NCBI GenBank assembly: GCA_029263455.1
Contig: JAJCXM010000036.1
Span: forward strand, 1 to 55,557
Length of the DNA: 55,557 bases
Source of the DNA: Holophagae bacterium
Lineage (GTDB): Bacteria; Acidobacteriota; Holophagae; Acanthopleuribacterales; Acanthopleuribacteraceae
Direction of reading: 5' to 3'
Shown: positions 1 to 9,390 of the stretch, one piece after another
How the letters are laid out: the number at the start of each line of letters is the position of its first letter
Position numbering within the stretch: the first letter of the stretch is position 1
Position numbers and translations under genes: made by a program
The notes under the pieces: model-generated
Seen by the model: the letters and a program-made list of their open reading frames with translations, nothing else
Database searches by the model: none
Told to the model about the DNA's origin: nothing

Positions 1-981
1 GGCTCCAAAATAGTCGGCGTTAGGCGTGTAATCCACCGAAGCAGAAGTAGGCGTGAGCGGCGTAATGGCGCTCAGTGTTCCGTTGGCTGGACCGCTATCG
101 ATGGAAAAGGTCAAGGGTTGTCCTTCAGGGTCCATGCCCGTCAGCGTCATCGTATAGGCGGGATCGTCTTCAAGTAAGGTTTGCATCTGTGGATCAGCGC
201 TGGGCGCTTGGTTGAGTACCGCATCGATGCGGAAATAGATGCTTTGGGCGTTGGGGTGAATGCCTTGCACGCAGCTATAAAAAGCCAAGATATCAGGCGC
301 GGTGGCGTTGTCACCGGCGGGATCGCTGGCAATCGCGCCCATGGTCCAATCGGAAGGGTCGCCGTCCAAGACGATGCCGGTGCTAAAGCCAAGTAACGCC
401 AAAGAGGCGACGGCCAAGAACAGGACCGCTAAACCTTGTTGATTGGGGTGCCGTCGCATCCAAACCAACGCAGCCAGCATGAGTAATAGTGCGAACGCGA
501 TAAGAACCCATTGCGATAAAGTCGGTACCGGAATGAAGAGCAAGAGTCGGATAGGGTTGCCGTTGTTCAAAAGCAGGGCGTCCTCGCCACCGCCCGGTTC
601 ATTAGCGGTCAACGCCGCACGCACATATCCCGTGGGTGTATTGAAAACGGTCACCGGGTAGAGGGTCTCGATGACGTCGGAACCAGCCACGCCAGTCCCT
701 TGACCCACCGCCCAGCCACCAGGGTTGACGGAAACAGGTGCGCCAAAAACCGCACCGGTGCAGTCGGCAATCGAGATATCGGTCACCAGCATGCTGCCTT
801 GATCGACGGTGGTGATCAGGATCTGTTCGGCACCCAAGAACGTGCCGTCTACGGTGACAACCGAACAACCCGTATTAGGGTCATCGTCTAAATCAAGCGG
901 GATACGGAACTCCACTGTTTGTGCCCATCCCCCTAATTGGAATAGACAAAAAGCGACCGCAATCCGCATGAATTGACGCAT
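1..981 (-). CDS. Exported protein with internal IPTL-type motif and cadherin-like repeat (3' end beyond window)
   Basis: The frame is open from an ATG at 981 to the left edge (327 codons, no stop), so the C-terminus is missing. A GGAGGG Shine-Dalgarno lies 5-7 bases upstream of the ATG. Residues 1-21 form a signal peptide (MRQFMRIAVAFCLFQLGGWA). A beta-rich domain follows to about residue 145. Residues 152-177 read PTLSQW, a hydrophobic helix and RRH, a close match to the IPTL-CTERM sorting tag. Unlike the family norm, this is not the C-terminus: a second helix (183-204) and a further exported domain follow. The last visible part (about 275-327) looks like a cadherin/tandem-95 fold (MDPEGQPLTFSID, then VDYTPNADYFG). 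Function unknown; probably a surface-anchored protein. It could be a fusion of two ancestral genes. Confidence 0.85.
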   Translation of the reverse strand, partial: MRQFMRIAVAFCLFQLGGWAQTVEFRIPLDLDDDPNTGCSVVTVDGTFLGAEQILITTVDQGSMLVTDISIADCTGAVFGAPVSVNPGGWAVGQGTGVAGSDVIETLYPVTVFNTPTGYVRAALTANEPGGGEDALLLNNGNPIRLLLFIPVPTLSQWVLIAFALLLMLAALVWMRRHPNQQGLAVLFLAVASLALLGFSTGIVLDGDPSDWTMGAIASDPAGDNATAPDILAFYSCVQGIHPNAQSIYFRIDAVLNQAPSADPQMQTLLEDDPAYTMTLTGMDPEGQPLTFSIDSGPANGTLSAITPLTPTSASVDYTPNADYFGA

Positions 982-1507
982 TCGCACCCTCCTCGATTCG
1001 ACTTACATGTTGCTCAAATCTATACCCCTGACGGGGTGCCCAGCAAGAAGTTCTTCGTCGAACGAAAATGGCGACAAACACGTGCGGTAGACAAATTGCG
1101 TCGTATCTGGCGGGCGCAACCATAGGCTCTGTCCTATGTCTCACCGACCCAAACGCAGTCAGACACTGCCATAAGTCACGTGCCTAGCACTGGCTTTTAC
1201 AAAAAGCCAGTTAGGAAAAATACGTCTGCATCCGTTGACTTCAGGCTTAGGTTGAAACTGAGCGGATGAATTTTTTACATATTTGCGACCATTTCTATCA
1301 GCTGTACAAAGTTCCCGCAGGTATCGTTATGCACGGCCATCTTAACAGGGCCAGCTGCCGTTGGCGTTTGCATAAATGGCATGCCCATACCTCTATCAAA
1401 AAACCCGGATTTTGGCCCGTGATCCTGACAACGAGATTGAAACGAATAATTTATTGTGACGGAATTGTTGTGTTCGCCAAGAAATCAGATACGGCATGAA
1501 GAACCGT
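982..1507. other. Intergenic stretch without a convincing gene
   Basis: About 520 bases between the end of the minus-strand IPTL gene to the right and the start of the partial gene to the left. Short frames exist on both strands but lack a Shine-Dalgarno, family resemblance or sensible composition. The only structured element I see is the perfect hairpin at 1189-1211. The promoter of the partial gene should lie in the part next to 981. Confidence 0.5.
1189..1211. terminator. Perfect 10-bp hairpin (possible terminator)
   Basis: ACTGGCTTTT, loop ACA, AAAAGCCAGT: a perfect 10-bp inverted repeat. It lies downstream of the 3' end of the minus-strand gene at 1508-2386, where a terminator would be expected. 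The T-rich part lies inside the stem and no clean T-run follows, so intrinsic termination is plausible but not certain. Confidence 0.4.
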
Positions 1508-2386
1508 TTACAGCAAAGCTCTTCGCCGCTGAATCGCCAAGAGGAGTAAGGAAACGGCTAGCACCCAAGCACCCATCGAGCCGAGTGCAGGGACCGAACG
1601 ACCGAAATCGTGCGCAACAGCCAAGAGATCCTCACCTGAAAAATGAGCTCCAGAATCGCCCCCTGACCAAATCAATGCGCTATTCTCTTCGCTTTCGACG
1701 CCTGAGGTTTGGTGGTCGAACGCAATAACGTCAAACTCTAGCTCACTATGGGGCTCAGGAAAGACGGTAAGTAGACTGGTGGCTGCGTTTACAAAGAATT
1801 GAGTTGATACTGAGTTTCCTTGAACATCGGCATTAGATGCTCGATTTGCTTTTCCGATCTGAAAAAGCGGGTCCGCTTCCTGCGAAGATACTTCGCCACT
1901 TATGCCTAAGCGGAACCTGACGGGATAATTCGGTGATGGTGCCACAAGAAAGCCTTGACGGTTGATCCAATCACTACTATTTGAGACGACGCGTAGCCAA
2001 AATTCTGACTCTCCTGCTTTCCATCGTGCTAGGGCAATAGCATTCGCTGGCATGTTCAAAGTTGCATTCGAAGATTCATGCAAGAACGCCGCTAAATAGA
2101 TAGGACGATGCAGGGTAAGAAAGGGAGCCGGAGCAACGCGCGTTTCACTCAAAGTAACTGCCTTATCTAGCCGCAACTTCACATAAACGGGCGTTTCTGG
2201 CGACGCAAAGAAAAAGTCATTACCATTGACTGTAAATGTCATCGTGCCTGCCAGCTCATGTCTTCCGCGATAGTCAATATCCTCGATTGTGGTGGTCATG
2301 TTCACGTTTGCCAAGATCGGTTGTAGACAGCAGCTAGCGAAGACAAACAACAACACAATATTTAGACAAAAGCAGTCCCTTTTCAT
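1508..2386 (-). CDS. Exported protein with C-terminal IPTL-like anchor
   Basis: 292 aa from an ATG at 2386. That start gives a clean signal peptide (MKRDCFCLNIVLLFVFASCC, cleavage probably near ILANV). An in-frame extension upstream would add 27 residues of hydrophobic, poorly coding sequence and is less likely; neither start has a strong Shine-Dalgarno. The middle is a beta-rich secreted region with no domain I can name. The last 28 residues are VPALGSMGAW, a membrane helix and QRRRALL. This is the layout of IPTL-CTERM tags, which are thought to direct processing and anchoring at the cell envelope. The same VPALGS start recurs in the gene at 15161-15781. Function unknown. Confidence 0.8.
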   Translation of the reverse strand: MKRDCFCLNIVLLFVFASCCLQPILANVNMTTTIEDIDYRGRHELAGTMTFTVNGNDFFFASPETPVYVKLRLDKAVTLSETRVAPAPFLTLHRPIYLAAFLHESSNATLNMPANAIALARWKAGESEFWLRVVSNSSDWINRQGFLVAPSPNYPVRFRLGISGEVSSQEADPLFQIGKANRASNADVQGNSVSTQFFVNAATSLLTVFPEPHSELEFDVIAFDHQTSGVESEENSALIWSGGDSGAHFSGEDLLAVAHDFGRSVPALGSMGAWVLAVSLLLLAIQRRRALL

Positions 2387-2609
2387 TTTCAATAAGTGCC
2401 TAAACAAAAGGATTCTAACCAACAAATGCGCTAGTGTCTTATACATAAGCAAGATGTCAGCCAACAAGATTTAGGTCGACATTATTGTGTTCCGCAAGAT
2501 AATTGCAGCCGTAAAGAATGGCTCGAAAATTCCATATCTTGCTCCCTTCGTTAAGACGAAGCAATCGAAGAAGCACGCTAATTTTTGTCGTTTAGCTGTT
2601 TCATTTAGC

Positions 2610-4031
2610 CTATTTCTTGAAAAGCGACGCTCGTATACGGCTCGCGATGTCTTGCGCCTCACTTGTCACCTTAGCTGTGTCAATGGTTAACAGCTGCCCA
2701 TCTCGCATGAGCGGCCTACCATCGACAATCACGGTGGCAACGTCTTGTTCGTCAGTTACATATACCAAATGTGATATCACATCATAGGTCGGCACGAAAT
2801 GGACATCGTCCATTGATACCTGGATCAAATCGGCTTGCATGCCTTCGACCAAACGGCCAACACGGTCACCCAAACCGATCGCTTTTGCACCACCACTTGT
2901 TGCCATCCGCAGTACGGTTAAAGCGGGCAGCACTTCAGGGTCCATGCGATCGACTTTTTGCAAAAAAGCAGCCAGTCGCATTTCCTCCCACATGTCGAGG
3001 TCATTATTACTGGCGCTGCCGTCTGTTCCCAGTCCTACACGAACACCTGCGTCCAACATGGCTGTCACCGGCGCAATGCCCGATGCGATTTTCATATTCG
3101 AGGTTGGGTTGTGAATAACACCGACCTTGCGGTTTGCCAGCATAGGGATCTCAGTATCAGTCGGCCAGACCACGTGAGCTCCGATGGTCGGCCCGTCCAA
3201 GAATCCAATGGAATCGAATAGCTCAATCGACGTCATCCCAAAAGTCGCTTTTGAGTACTCTAATTCAAAAGGTGATTCGGACATGTGGATGCTGATGGGC
3301 ACGCCAGCCTGTGTGGCGGCTACCCTCGTCGCTCTTAATTGAGCCTCACTAAGCGTGTAATTGGCGTGGGGACCAAAAATGGGGGTGACGCGACTGTTGC
3401 GACCCTGCCAGCGAGCGATGAATTGCAGCCCTTTTTCAATCGAATCTTCCGCGTTTTCAGCATCCGGACTCTTTTGACCTATGACCGTCGATGCAACAAA
3501 GGCTCTCATGCCACATGCAACGACCACTTCGGCAACGGCATCGGGAAAATAGTACATATCGACAAATGTCGTTGTGCCCCCACGAATCATTTCCCAACAG
3601 GCGAGCTCTGTGCCGACACGTACAAATTCAGCGTCCACAAACTCAACTTCTGCTGGGAAAATGTAGTCGTTCAGCCATTCCATCAGGGCCAAATCATCGG
3701 CTATCCCTCTAAATAGCGTCATGGCAGCGTGAGAATGTCCATTGATCAAACCGGGGAGCACAATGCGATTTTCGCCAGTTATGACCTCACGGGCGACGTA
3801 GCGTTCGTGGATCTCAATTGCCTTGCCAGTGGCAACAATCTGCCCTTTGTCGATGGCGACGGCACCTGCCTCGATCACCGTGCCAAGTTCATCCATGGTA
3901 ACCACGTAATCGCCCTCGACAATCAGGTCAATGCCCAATCCTGCGGCTTCAGAAGATGCTGTCTCTTCCTTCGACTTGCAGGTAGAAGTGAGCAGGATCA
4001 TTGAAATACAAAAACATAACCACAAACGCAT
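2610..4031 (-). CDS. Amidohydrolase, MTA/SAH deaminase-like, with N-terminal leader
   Basis: 473 aa; the ATG at 4031 has AGGAG nine bases upstream and is preferred to an in-frame TTG at 4040. Metal and active-site residues of the 5-methylthioadenosine/S-adenosylhomocysteine deaminase branch are visible: GHSH (H99, H101), a GIADDLALMEWL stretch typical of this group, H222 in GPHANY, H249 and E252 in IHMSE, H286 in GAHVV, and D337 in GLGTDGSASNND. The family deaminates the adenine of MTA or SAH using Zn or Fe. Unusually, residues 1-18 are a hydrophobic leader ending in TSTC, suggesting export or lipidation, although the lipobox is poor. Substrate is inferred; guanine, chlorohydrolase-type or other purine-analogue substrates remain possible. 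It stands alone, 223 bp from the next gene. Confidence 0.85.
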   Translation of the reverse strand: MRLWLCFCISMILLTSTCKSKEETASSEAAGLGIDLIVEGDYVVTMDELGTVIEAGAVAIDKGQIVATGKAIEIHERYVAREVITGENRIVLPGLINGHSHAAMTLFRGIADDLALMEWLNDYIFPAEVEFVDAEFVRVGTELACWEMIRGGTTTFVDMYYFPDAVAEVVVACGMRAFVASTVIGQKSPDAENAEDSIEKGLQFIARWQGRNSRVTPIFGPHANYTLSEAQLRATRVAATQAGVPISIHMSESPFELEYSKATFGMTSIELFDSIGFLDGPTIGAHVVWPTDTEIPMLANRKVGVIHNPTSNMKIASGIAPVTAMLDAGVRVGLGTDGSASNNDLDMWEEMRLAAFLQKVDRMDPEVLPALTVLRMATSGGAKAIGLGDRVGRLVEGMQADLIQVSMDDVHFVPTYDVISHLVYVTDEQDVATVIVDGRPLMRDGQLLTIDTAKVTSEAQDIASRIRASLFKK

Positions 4032-4261
4032 CACACACAACTCCTATGGAATGACCTTGATTGGGGTCCGATTATCCCATTGACTGCTTTACCAGCTCAA
4101 CAAAGATCACAACACGATCATTCGAGCCCTTAAAGAATCTCTTTGAAGAGTTTAAATGGCCATTTGCTGCCAATCACAGGCCAAATATCTGGACACAGGG
4201 CGTTTTGAATCGTTCGATCAACTGTTATGATGGCGAAATTATTGGGAACGGGGCGTTAGAA

Positions 4262-4930
4262 ATGTCTGAATCTCAGCGCCCTTCCTGGCGCGCCTACCTA
4301 GTCGAACTTTCCATCGTATTTATTGGACTTTCAGGCGCGCTTTTCTTAGATAGCTGGCGCAATCAAAAGCAAGACATCTCGCAGCGCCAAAAGTACTTAA
4401 CTGGCGTAAGTGCTGATCTCAATAGCGATCTAGCCTGGTTTACTCAAACAACTCAACTGGCTCAATCCGCACGAAACCAGTTAGACGATCTCATACAGCA
4501 ATTGGGGCAACCTGAATCGCCGCCCTACACACCGCAGCAGATTTTTCAAAAGTTAGCACCCGTCGCCTATATTTATGAATTCACGCCCAATACGACGACC
4601 TACGAAATGATGAAATACAGCGGCCAACTAGATTTGATCGACGATTATGATCTTCGTGCTCGATTGGTTGCCTACCACCTCGACATGAACAATGTGGCGC
4701 TGAGCCAAAACGTGCTCAAGGAAATCACCTTATCCTACGCCCTTCCCTTTTTGTTTGAGCACACAGACCTAGGGAATGGAACCATGAATGATGCGACGAT
4801 CTTAGCATCGCCCTACTTCAAAAACTTCATCATCGGATACAAGATTTCGCTTGATCAGTACATCGCAACCGTTGCCAGAATCAGTGATACATGCACGACT
4901 TTAAACACGCAACTGAAAAACAAGCTATAA
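4262..4930 (+). CDS. DUF6090-like small membrane protein
   Basis: 222 aa from the ATG at 4262. An upstream in-frame extension to 4061 lacks coding character and is rejected. Residues 5-35 hold the family pattern: a charged start, one membrane helix (VELSIVFIGLSGALFLDSW) and RNQ, followed by a long soluble helical region. This resembles DUF6090-type proteins, whose N-terminus reads as an E-hydrophobic-NxW motif. Function of the family is unknown. The 3' end overlaps the convergent DUF1801 gene by 6 bases. It is divergent from the deaminase gene, so its promoter should lie in 4032-4261. Confidence 0.75.
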   Translation: MSESQRPSWRAYLVELSIVFIGLSGALFLDSWRNQKQDISQRQKYLTGVSADLNSDLAWFTQTTQLAQSARNQLDDLIQQLGQPESPPYTPQQIFQKLAPVAYIYEFTPNTTTYEMMKYSGQLDLIDDYDLRARLVAYHLDMNNVALSQNVLKEITLSYALPFLFEHTDLGNGTMNDATILASPYFKNFIIGYKISLDQYIATVARISDTCTTLNTQLKNKL

Positions 4931-5374
4931 ATCATCTCCATTCAACGAATCCACCGCGCTGACGCCCAGATTTGCTAGCTGTTTGACGCGGTGATATGTC
5001 AAAGCTAGCGAGATACAATGTTTAAGCACTGCCACTGGCAACACCTCATCAACATGGAGAATGAGCGCGCGATTGCCTTCAAATTCAAATTGATCGCTGT
5101 AAAGAAGACGGAAAGTCGCCACCAGTTTGCTACTACAAACAAAGTAAAGTGCCAAACGATCTGGCCGAGACGGTTTCCAACCGAGCCGAATCGGACTGCC
5201 ACCTACGACGACATACGAAGGTTCACCCCACTTAACAGACTCCTTGATTGCGCTCGTGCCCAATTCTGTAGCCGTCTCAAGAATCAAACGACGTAGATCA
5301 AGCAAGCGAGTGCCTACGTTTTGGGGATAACTAGCAAATATTTCCGCCACTTGAGGTACCTGAAAATACGTCAT
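4925..5374 (-). CDS. DUF1801 domain protein
   Basis: 149 aa; ATG at 5374 with GGGGTGA upstream. The sequence follows the DUF1801 (YdhG-like) pattern: an early helix with a YPxxV...LR segment, then SVKWGEPSYVV, a region around FVCSSKL, and a C-terminal helix. These are small cytoplasmic proteins with an alpha/beta fold; their activity is not established, and some are suspected to bind small ligands or iron. It is single, and converges on and overlaps the DUF6090-like gene by 6 bases. Confidence 0.8.
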   Translation of the reverse strand: MTYFQVPQVAEIFASYPQNVGTRLLDLRRLILETATELGTSAIKESVKWGEPSYVVVGGSPIRLGWKPSRPDRLALYFVCSSKLVATFRLLYSDQFEFEGNRALILHVDEVLPVAVLKHCISLALTYHRVKQLANLGVSAVDSLNGDDL

Positions 5375-5443
5375 TCATCACCCCATTAGTTCAGCCAACC
5401 CGAAAGAGCCCGTTGCAAAACTAAGAATTGAATCCATAATCGA

Positions 5444-6352
5444 TTACGGCGTTGCCTTTAATGATTCCATCAATTCCTCTATTATATCCTCAATCTCACC
5501 TTGATAAATATCTCCCGGCGGTCGCTGATCCGTGTCCAATTTCGGCACTATTCCTGGCCTTTCCGAGGTGAAATAGAGGGTGCGATCATCCTTACTCAGG
5601 GCGGGCGCAAAATCAGCGTTCGCCGAATTTATCTTGTCACCCAATGAAATCAATTCGCTCCATCGACCCTTTAGATTGAAAGTTACGAATAGATCCGGCG
5701 CCCGTTCCTTCACGCTCACGGAAACGATCAAGAAACGTTCATCTGAAGAAATACAGGGATTACTGGCATAAACGAGTGCGCCCTCGATCTTTAATTGAAT
5801 ACGCTCCATTGGGTGATAGAAACCGTCTGAATACCGGCTCACCACCACGCCACGCTGCCCATCAAATTCACTGACAAAATAGGCATTCCCGTTTTTGCTC
5901 ATGGTGAAGAAAATCTCGGTTGCATCGCTATTCAGAGGTGCGCCAGGGTTAATTGGATGAGACCAACCATCTGATGTTCGTTCCACGTACCAAGTATCAA
6001 AGTCCTTCGCCTCTTGACCGGCGATTAGCGGCCGTGTCGAACTGAAGTACAGTCGTTTACCGTCATGGCTGAGAAACGGATCTAATTCTCGATAACGCGC
6101 TTCCGAGAATTCCATCTGTGTGGCCGCTTCCCATCCCCCATCACCCTTTTGGCTGGTCATTAGCTCAATGATTTTTCGATCTTCGCTGGTACGGTTGAAT
6201 ATGATTGTGTCTTGTTCGGCATTGATGGAGAAAGAGAATTCAGGAGCCGCCGTCGAAACGATCCCAGGCTCAAATAGCACCAAATCTAAAGGCGGCTCTA
6301 TCGCTTCTGAAGACAGGGCCCAAATAATTACAAACGCTACGAATTTGTACAT
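5444..6352 (-). CDS. Exported PD40/TolB-like beta-propeller protein
   Basis: 302 aa from the ATG at 6352 (AGGA six bases upstream); a TTG two codons earlier is possible. Residues 1-18 are a signal peptide (YKFVAFVIIWALSSEA). The rest shows four to five PD40 repeats: DPFLSHDGKRLYFSSTRP, NPCISSDERFLIVSVS and APALSKDDRTLYFTSERPG, with EIFFTMSKNGNAYFVSEF as a degenerate blade. Such WD40-like propellers occur in TolB and in many periplasmic sensor or binding proteins. The C-terminus is acidic (EIEDIIEELMESL). No enzyme motif is visible. Monocistronic, divergent from the DUF6544-like gene. Confidence 0.8.
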   Translation of the reverse strand: MYKFVAFVIIWALSSEAIEPPLDLVLFEPGIVSTAAPEFSFSINAEQDTIIFNRTSEDRKIIELMTSQKGDGGWEAATQMEFSEARYRELDPFLSHDGKRLYFSSTRPLIAGQEAKDFDTWYVERTSDGWSHPINPGAPLNSDATEIFFTMSKNGNAYFVSEFDGQRGVVVSRYSDGFYHPMERIQLKIEGALVYASNPCISSDERFLIVSVSVKERAPDLFVTFNLKGRWSELISLGDKINSANADFAPALSKDDRTLYFTSERPGIVPKLDTDQRPPGDIYQGEIEDIIEELMESLKATP

Positions 6353-6682
6353 AAACAATCCTGATTGGGGTGTACTTGGTCAATAGTTTTACGCATGGCT
6401 CATGCGCAATGTTTTTGCACGATTTTCGTTTGTCGTAACCTACTCAGAAAAACACCTTATGCATAAACTTACGGCGGTCAATGGGATTCCGATCGGCCAA
6501 ACTTCAAGTGCTCAATTCTAAGTGGACACATCTGGGACCTAAATCCCCAATTCAAAGTATTTTTGCCTCAAAGCCGCTAAGCTTCATTGCTGGCCTCCCT
6601 ATTAACTTCAAGGCTGTAATCTCTGCAACCCACATGATTTAATTAAAATTGAAATCCAATCTTTCGGCGTTTGGAGGCGACG
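6353..6682. other. Divergent intergenic region
   Basis: 330 bases between the divergent PD40 and DUF6544-like genes, expected to hold both promoters. A TTTAATTAAA palindrome lies at 6638-6647, about 35 bases before the plus-strand start. It is AT-rich and may be chance. I see no other structured element and no gene. Confidence 0.4.
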
Positions 6683-7531
6683 ATGTGGCAAGTAGTAATC
6701 GTGTCAACGCCAACCATAATTTTACTTTTTGGGGTCGTCGCTTGGTTTGGGAAACGCAAGCGAAAGCAGTTGTTGAATCAATTTCAAGCCAAATTGGATG
6801 AGAGCAAAAACGATACGCCAGACTACGATACGAACTCTATCAAGAACCTGCCTGCTGTCGTTCAGGCGTACCTGAACAACGTTTTGGGAGATACGCCCCC
6901 ATTAATTTCTTCAGTGAAAATGCGGCACCACGGCACGATCAATATGAGTGAGACCGCAGAGAACTGGAAATCATTCACCTCCACACAGCAAGTTAATATG
7001 CATCGACTTGGCTTTGATTGGGCGGCCGAAATCAAATTCTTGCCCGGAATGACGGTGCTGGTTCACGATGCCTATATCGGTGGTGAAGGTATCCTTCAAG
7101 CCTCACTCCTTGGTCTCATCCCCCTTGCCGAATCACGTGGCAGCACCGACATCGCCCGCGGTGAACTCTTACGCTTCTTGGCTGAATCGCCTTGGTACCC
7201 GTCCAAACTATTCTCAGGTCAGGGCGTTACATGGCAACCGATTGATCAAAGCAGTGCTAAAGCTAGCTTAACCGATGGGGACCATACAGTTTCTGTCACA
7301 TTCCACTTCAATCTCGACGGACTCATAGACCGAGTGCGAGCTGAATCTCGAGGTCGTATGTTAGCAGGCCAACTAATAGACACGCCCTGGGAGGGTAAAT
7401 GGTCTTGCTACAAACCGAGGCACGGCATTTTGGTACCTACAAAAGCTGAAGTGGCCTGGATTGTCGATGGCGAGCCAAGAACCTATTGGCGAGGCGAACT
7501 CGACGATATTGACTACGAACTCTCAAAGTAG
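6683..7531 (+). CDS. DUF6544-like membrane-anchored protein
   Basis: 282 aa from the ATG at 6683, with GGAGG at 6673-6677; a TTG at 6671 overlaps that ribosome site and is rejected. Residues 5-24 form a membrane helix, followed by a basic stop (GKRKRKQ). The soluble part has the DUF6544 landmarks in order: LPAVVQAYLNN, VKMRHHGTIN, FTSTQQVN, GFDWAAEI, DAYIGGEG, GELLRFLAESPWYPS, an R-rich segment near AESRGR, TPWEGKW and VPTKAEVAWIVDGE. The family is of unknown function and probably lies at the cytoplasmic membrane. No operon partner. Confidence 0.8.
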   Translation: MWQVVIVSTPTIILLFGVVAWFGKRKRKQLLNQFQAKLDESKNDTPDYDTNSIKNLPAVVQAYLNNVLGDTPPLISSVKMRHHGTINMSETAENWKSFTSTQQVNMHRLGFDWAAEIKFLPGMTVLVHDAYIGGEGILQASLLGLIPLAESRGSTDIARGELLRFLAESPWYPSKLFSGQGVTWQPIDQSSAKASLTDGDHTVSVTFHFNLDGLIDRVRAESRGRMLAGQLIDTPWEGKWSCYKPRHGILVPTKAEVAWIVDGEPRTYWRGELDDIDYELSK

Positions 7532-7849
7532 CGTCATCGTTTAGCAATTCGATCGGCATCAATAAGCATTGCGGATTCAACTCTGTCTCCCCCTTTTGTC
7601 TTATGGAACCCCCGTCGATTTTAAAGCTAAATCTTTGGATGAAATCGTTAACTCGAACTTGATCAAGGCATTGACTAGATCATGACGGAAATAAGGGTAA
7701 CAAGGCGCTGGCATACCTCTTCCAACGACGGAGAGAGTCTATTAAACAAAAAAGATACAAGTTGTTGATCCAATCAATACCTGATTGTCGGATTACAGCC
7801 TATGAAGCCCGTCTTCAAAAGATGGCCTACAAAATCAACTGGAGATAAC
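7532..7849. other. Intergenic region upstream of the NHL propeller gene
   Basis: 318 bases with no credible gene. A small dyad CAATCA-ATACC-TGATTG lies at 7771-7787, about 63 bases before the next start codon; it could be an operator but is short. Nothing else stands out. Confidence 0.35.
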
Positions 7850-9382
7850 ATGCCCAAATCCATCAACGCACTATTACTCGTCTTGTGCACCTCCGTATTC
7901 GCACAGCAAACATTAAACTACCCATGGGTGACCTTTAATGACCTATTCGATAGTGAAATCGTCATTAACAACCTCGACATGCAAACGGCTCAGGTGACTC
8001 TCACCGCGACACGATCTAGCGGCGAAAACCAAACCGCCATGCGAACGATCGAGCCCGCCAGTCAATGGGTCGAAGGCGCAAGCTCTCTCTTCCCCGATTT
8101 CGAACCAGGAAGCGGCTTTTCTGTCATGCTTAACAGCGAATCAAACGCGGTTACAGGGTCTTTTCGCGTGTTTGGTCGCGGAACGGCTTCCGGTAATTCG
8201 CCAGCACAGGCCAGTGTTGTTTCCCTAACCGATGCGTCGAACATTCAATTATTCAATTATTTGCCCATCCCTGATTCAGCTCCTGCCAATTCAGCAGTGG
8301 TGGTTGTCAATACGAGTGACGTTGAGGCCAATGTCACCTTTTGGGGGTTCAGCGCCTCTCAACCTGCTCAACAAGTGACCTACCAAATTCCACCGCAACA
8401 ACCGCTAGCTCAATTGGTCACCGACCTATTTCCTGGCACCACAGGCTCCATGTACGTCATCACTGAAGGTGACCAGCCTCTGACAGGCATGGCATTTATC
8501 TTTAATGAGTATCTGGAACCGTCAATGGACAACCCGCAACCATTGGCGTCCATGCCTAACCTAGACTATGGGCCTCAAGAATTGACCGTCTCCTCGTTGC
8601 CTTTGGTAGAACCCTTGTCAATTGAGAATCTAGTGCTGGATGACGAAGGCACGATGTACGCCGTTGAAGGTTACGCCAACAGCCGTGCATTTCGCATTGC
8701 AGCAGACGGATCTTCGTACGAGGTTATCGCCGAGAATCTAGGCGGCCCAAATGGCATTGCCCGAGACTCAAACGGAAATCTGTACATCACCGAATTCAAC
8801 ACCAGCCAGCTTACAAAGATAAGCGCAGACGGTGTTGTTTCTACATTCGCTGCACTTGAAGTAGGGCCTCAAAACGTTACGGTTGATGCAAACGACCATA
8901 TCTATGTTTCGTACTGGGGAAGCGGTAATGGTACCGGAAATCAGGTTTCCCATATCACCCCTGCAGGCGTGGTTACTACCTACGCGCAAGGAATTAGCGT
9001 ACCTAACGGATTAGCCTTTGACGATGAAAACAACCTATATGTGGTCACGACGTTCAACGGCTTGGTGAAACGCGTCGCGCCCGATGGCACGATCACCGAT
9101 TTCAGTGACCTTCCTGGCTCTGGCATCATTGGTGGCACCATGATTTGGGCCGAAGGGAAATTGTTCGTAACCGGCGTGTACGGCAACAAAATCTTTCAAA
9201 TCGAGGATGGCGTAGCTACACATATTGCCGGCACCGGGACCGCAGGGTCCATTGATGGTCTCGCATTTGAAGCTCAATTCGACTCCCCACTCGGATTGGC
9301 ATACAACGCTCAAAAGCGACAGCTCTATATCACCTCAGTTGGTATCACTGCTCCAGCCATTCGCATTATCACGCTACCCTAA
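7850..9382 (+). CDS. Exported protein with NHL/SMP-30-like beta-propeller
   Basis: 510 aa from the ATG at 7850 (GGAG five bases upstream); this gives the signal peptide MPKSINALLLVLCTSVFAQQ, while the ATG at 7802 would bury it. Residues about 20-235 look like two copies of a beta domain: each ends with an LFP motif and a strand such as SNAVTGSFRVFG or QPLTGMAFIFNE. Residues about 250-510 are an NHL-type propeller with blades such as PNGIARDSNGNLYITEFN, PNGLAFDDENNLYVV and SPLGLAYNAQKRQLYITS. Related proteins bind ligands or act as lactonases; no metal-binding set is evident here. A strong hairpin follows the stop. Confidence 0.85.
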   Translation: MPKSINALLLVLCTSVFAQQTLNYPWVTFNDLFDSEIVINNLDMQTAQVTLTATRSSGENQTAMRTIEPASQWVEGASSLFPDFEPGSGFSVMLNSESNAVTGSFRVFGRGTASGNSPAQASVVSLTDASNIQLFNYLPIPDSAPANSAVVVVNTSDVEANVTFWGFSASQPAQQVTYQIPPQQPLAQLVTDLFPGTTGSMYVITEGDQPLTGMAFIFNEYLEPSMDNPQPLASMPNLDYGPQELTVSSLPLVEPLSIENLVLDDEGTMYAVEGYANSRAFRIAADGSSYEVIAENLGGPNGIARDSNGNLYITEFNTSQLTKISADGVVSTFAALEVGPQNVTVDANDHIYVSYWGSGNGTGNQVSHITPAGVVTTYAQGISVPNGLAFDDENNLYVVTTFNGLVKRVAPDGTITDFSDLPGSGIIGGTMIWAEGKLFVTGVYGNKIFQIEDGVATHIAGTGTAGSIDGLAFEAQFDSPLGLAYNAQKRQLYITSVGITAPAIRIITLP

Positions 9383-9390
9383 CTGTATGA

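Noticed and set aside
147-868. Separate short minus-strand genes at the left edge
   Set aside because: A single open frame from 981 to base 1 with signal peptide, IPTL-type motif and cadherin-like repeat explains the region better.
1266-1499. Plus-strand 77-codon frame in the first intergenic region
   Set aside because: No ribosome site, no recognisable domain and an implausible residue composition.
6638-6647. TTTAATTAAA as a second copy of the ArsR operator
   Set aside because: Shares only the AT-rich core with TGCTTAATTAAGCA; expected by chance in AT-rich intergenic DNA.
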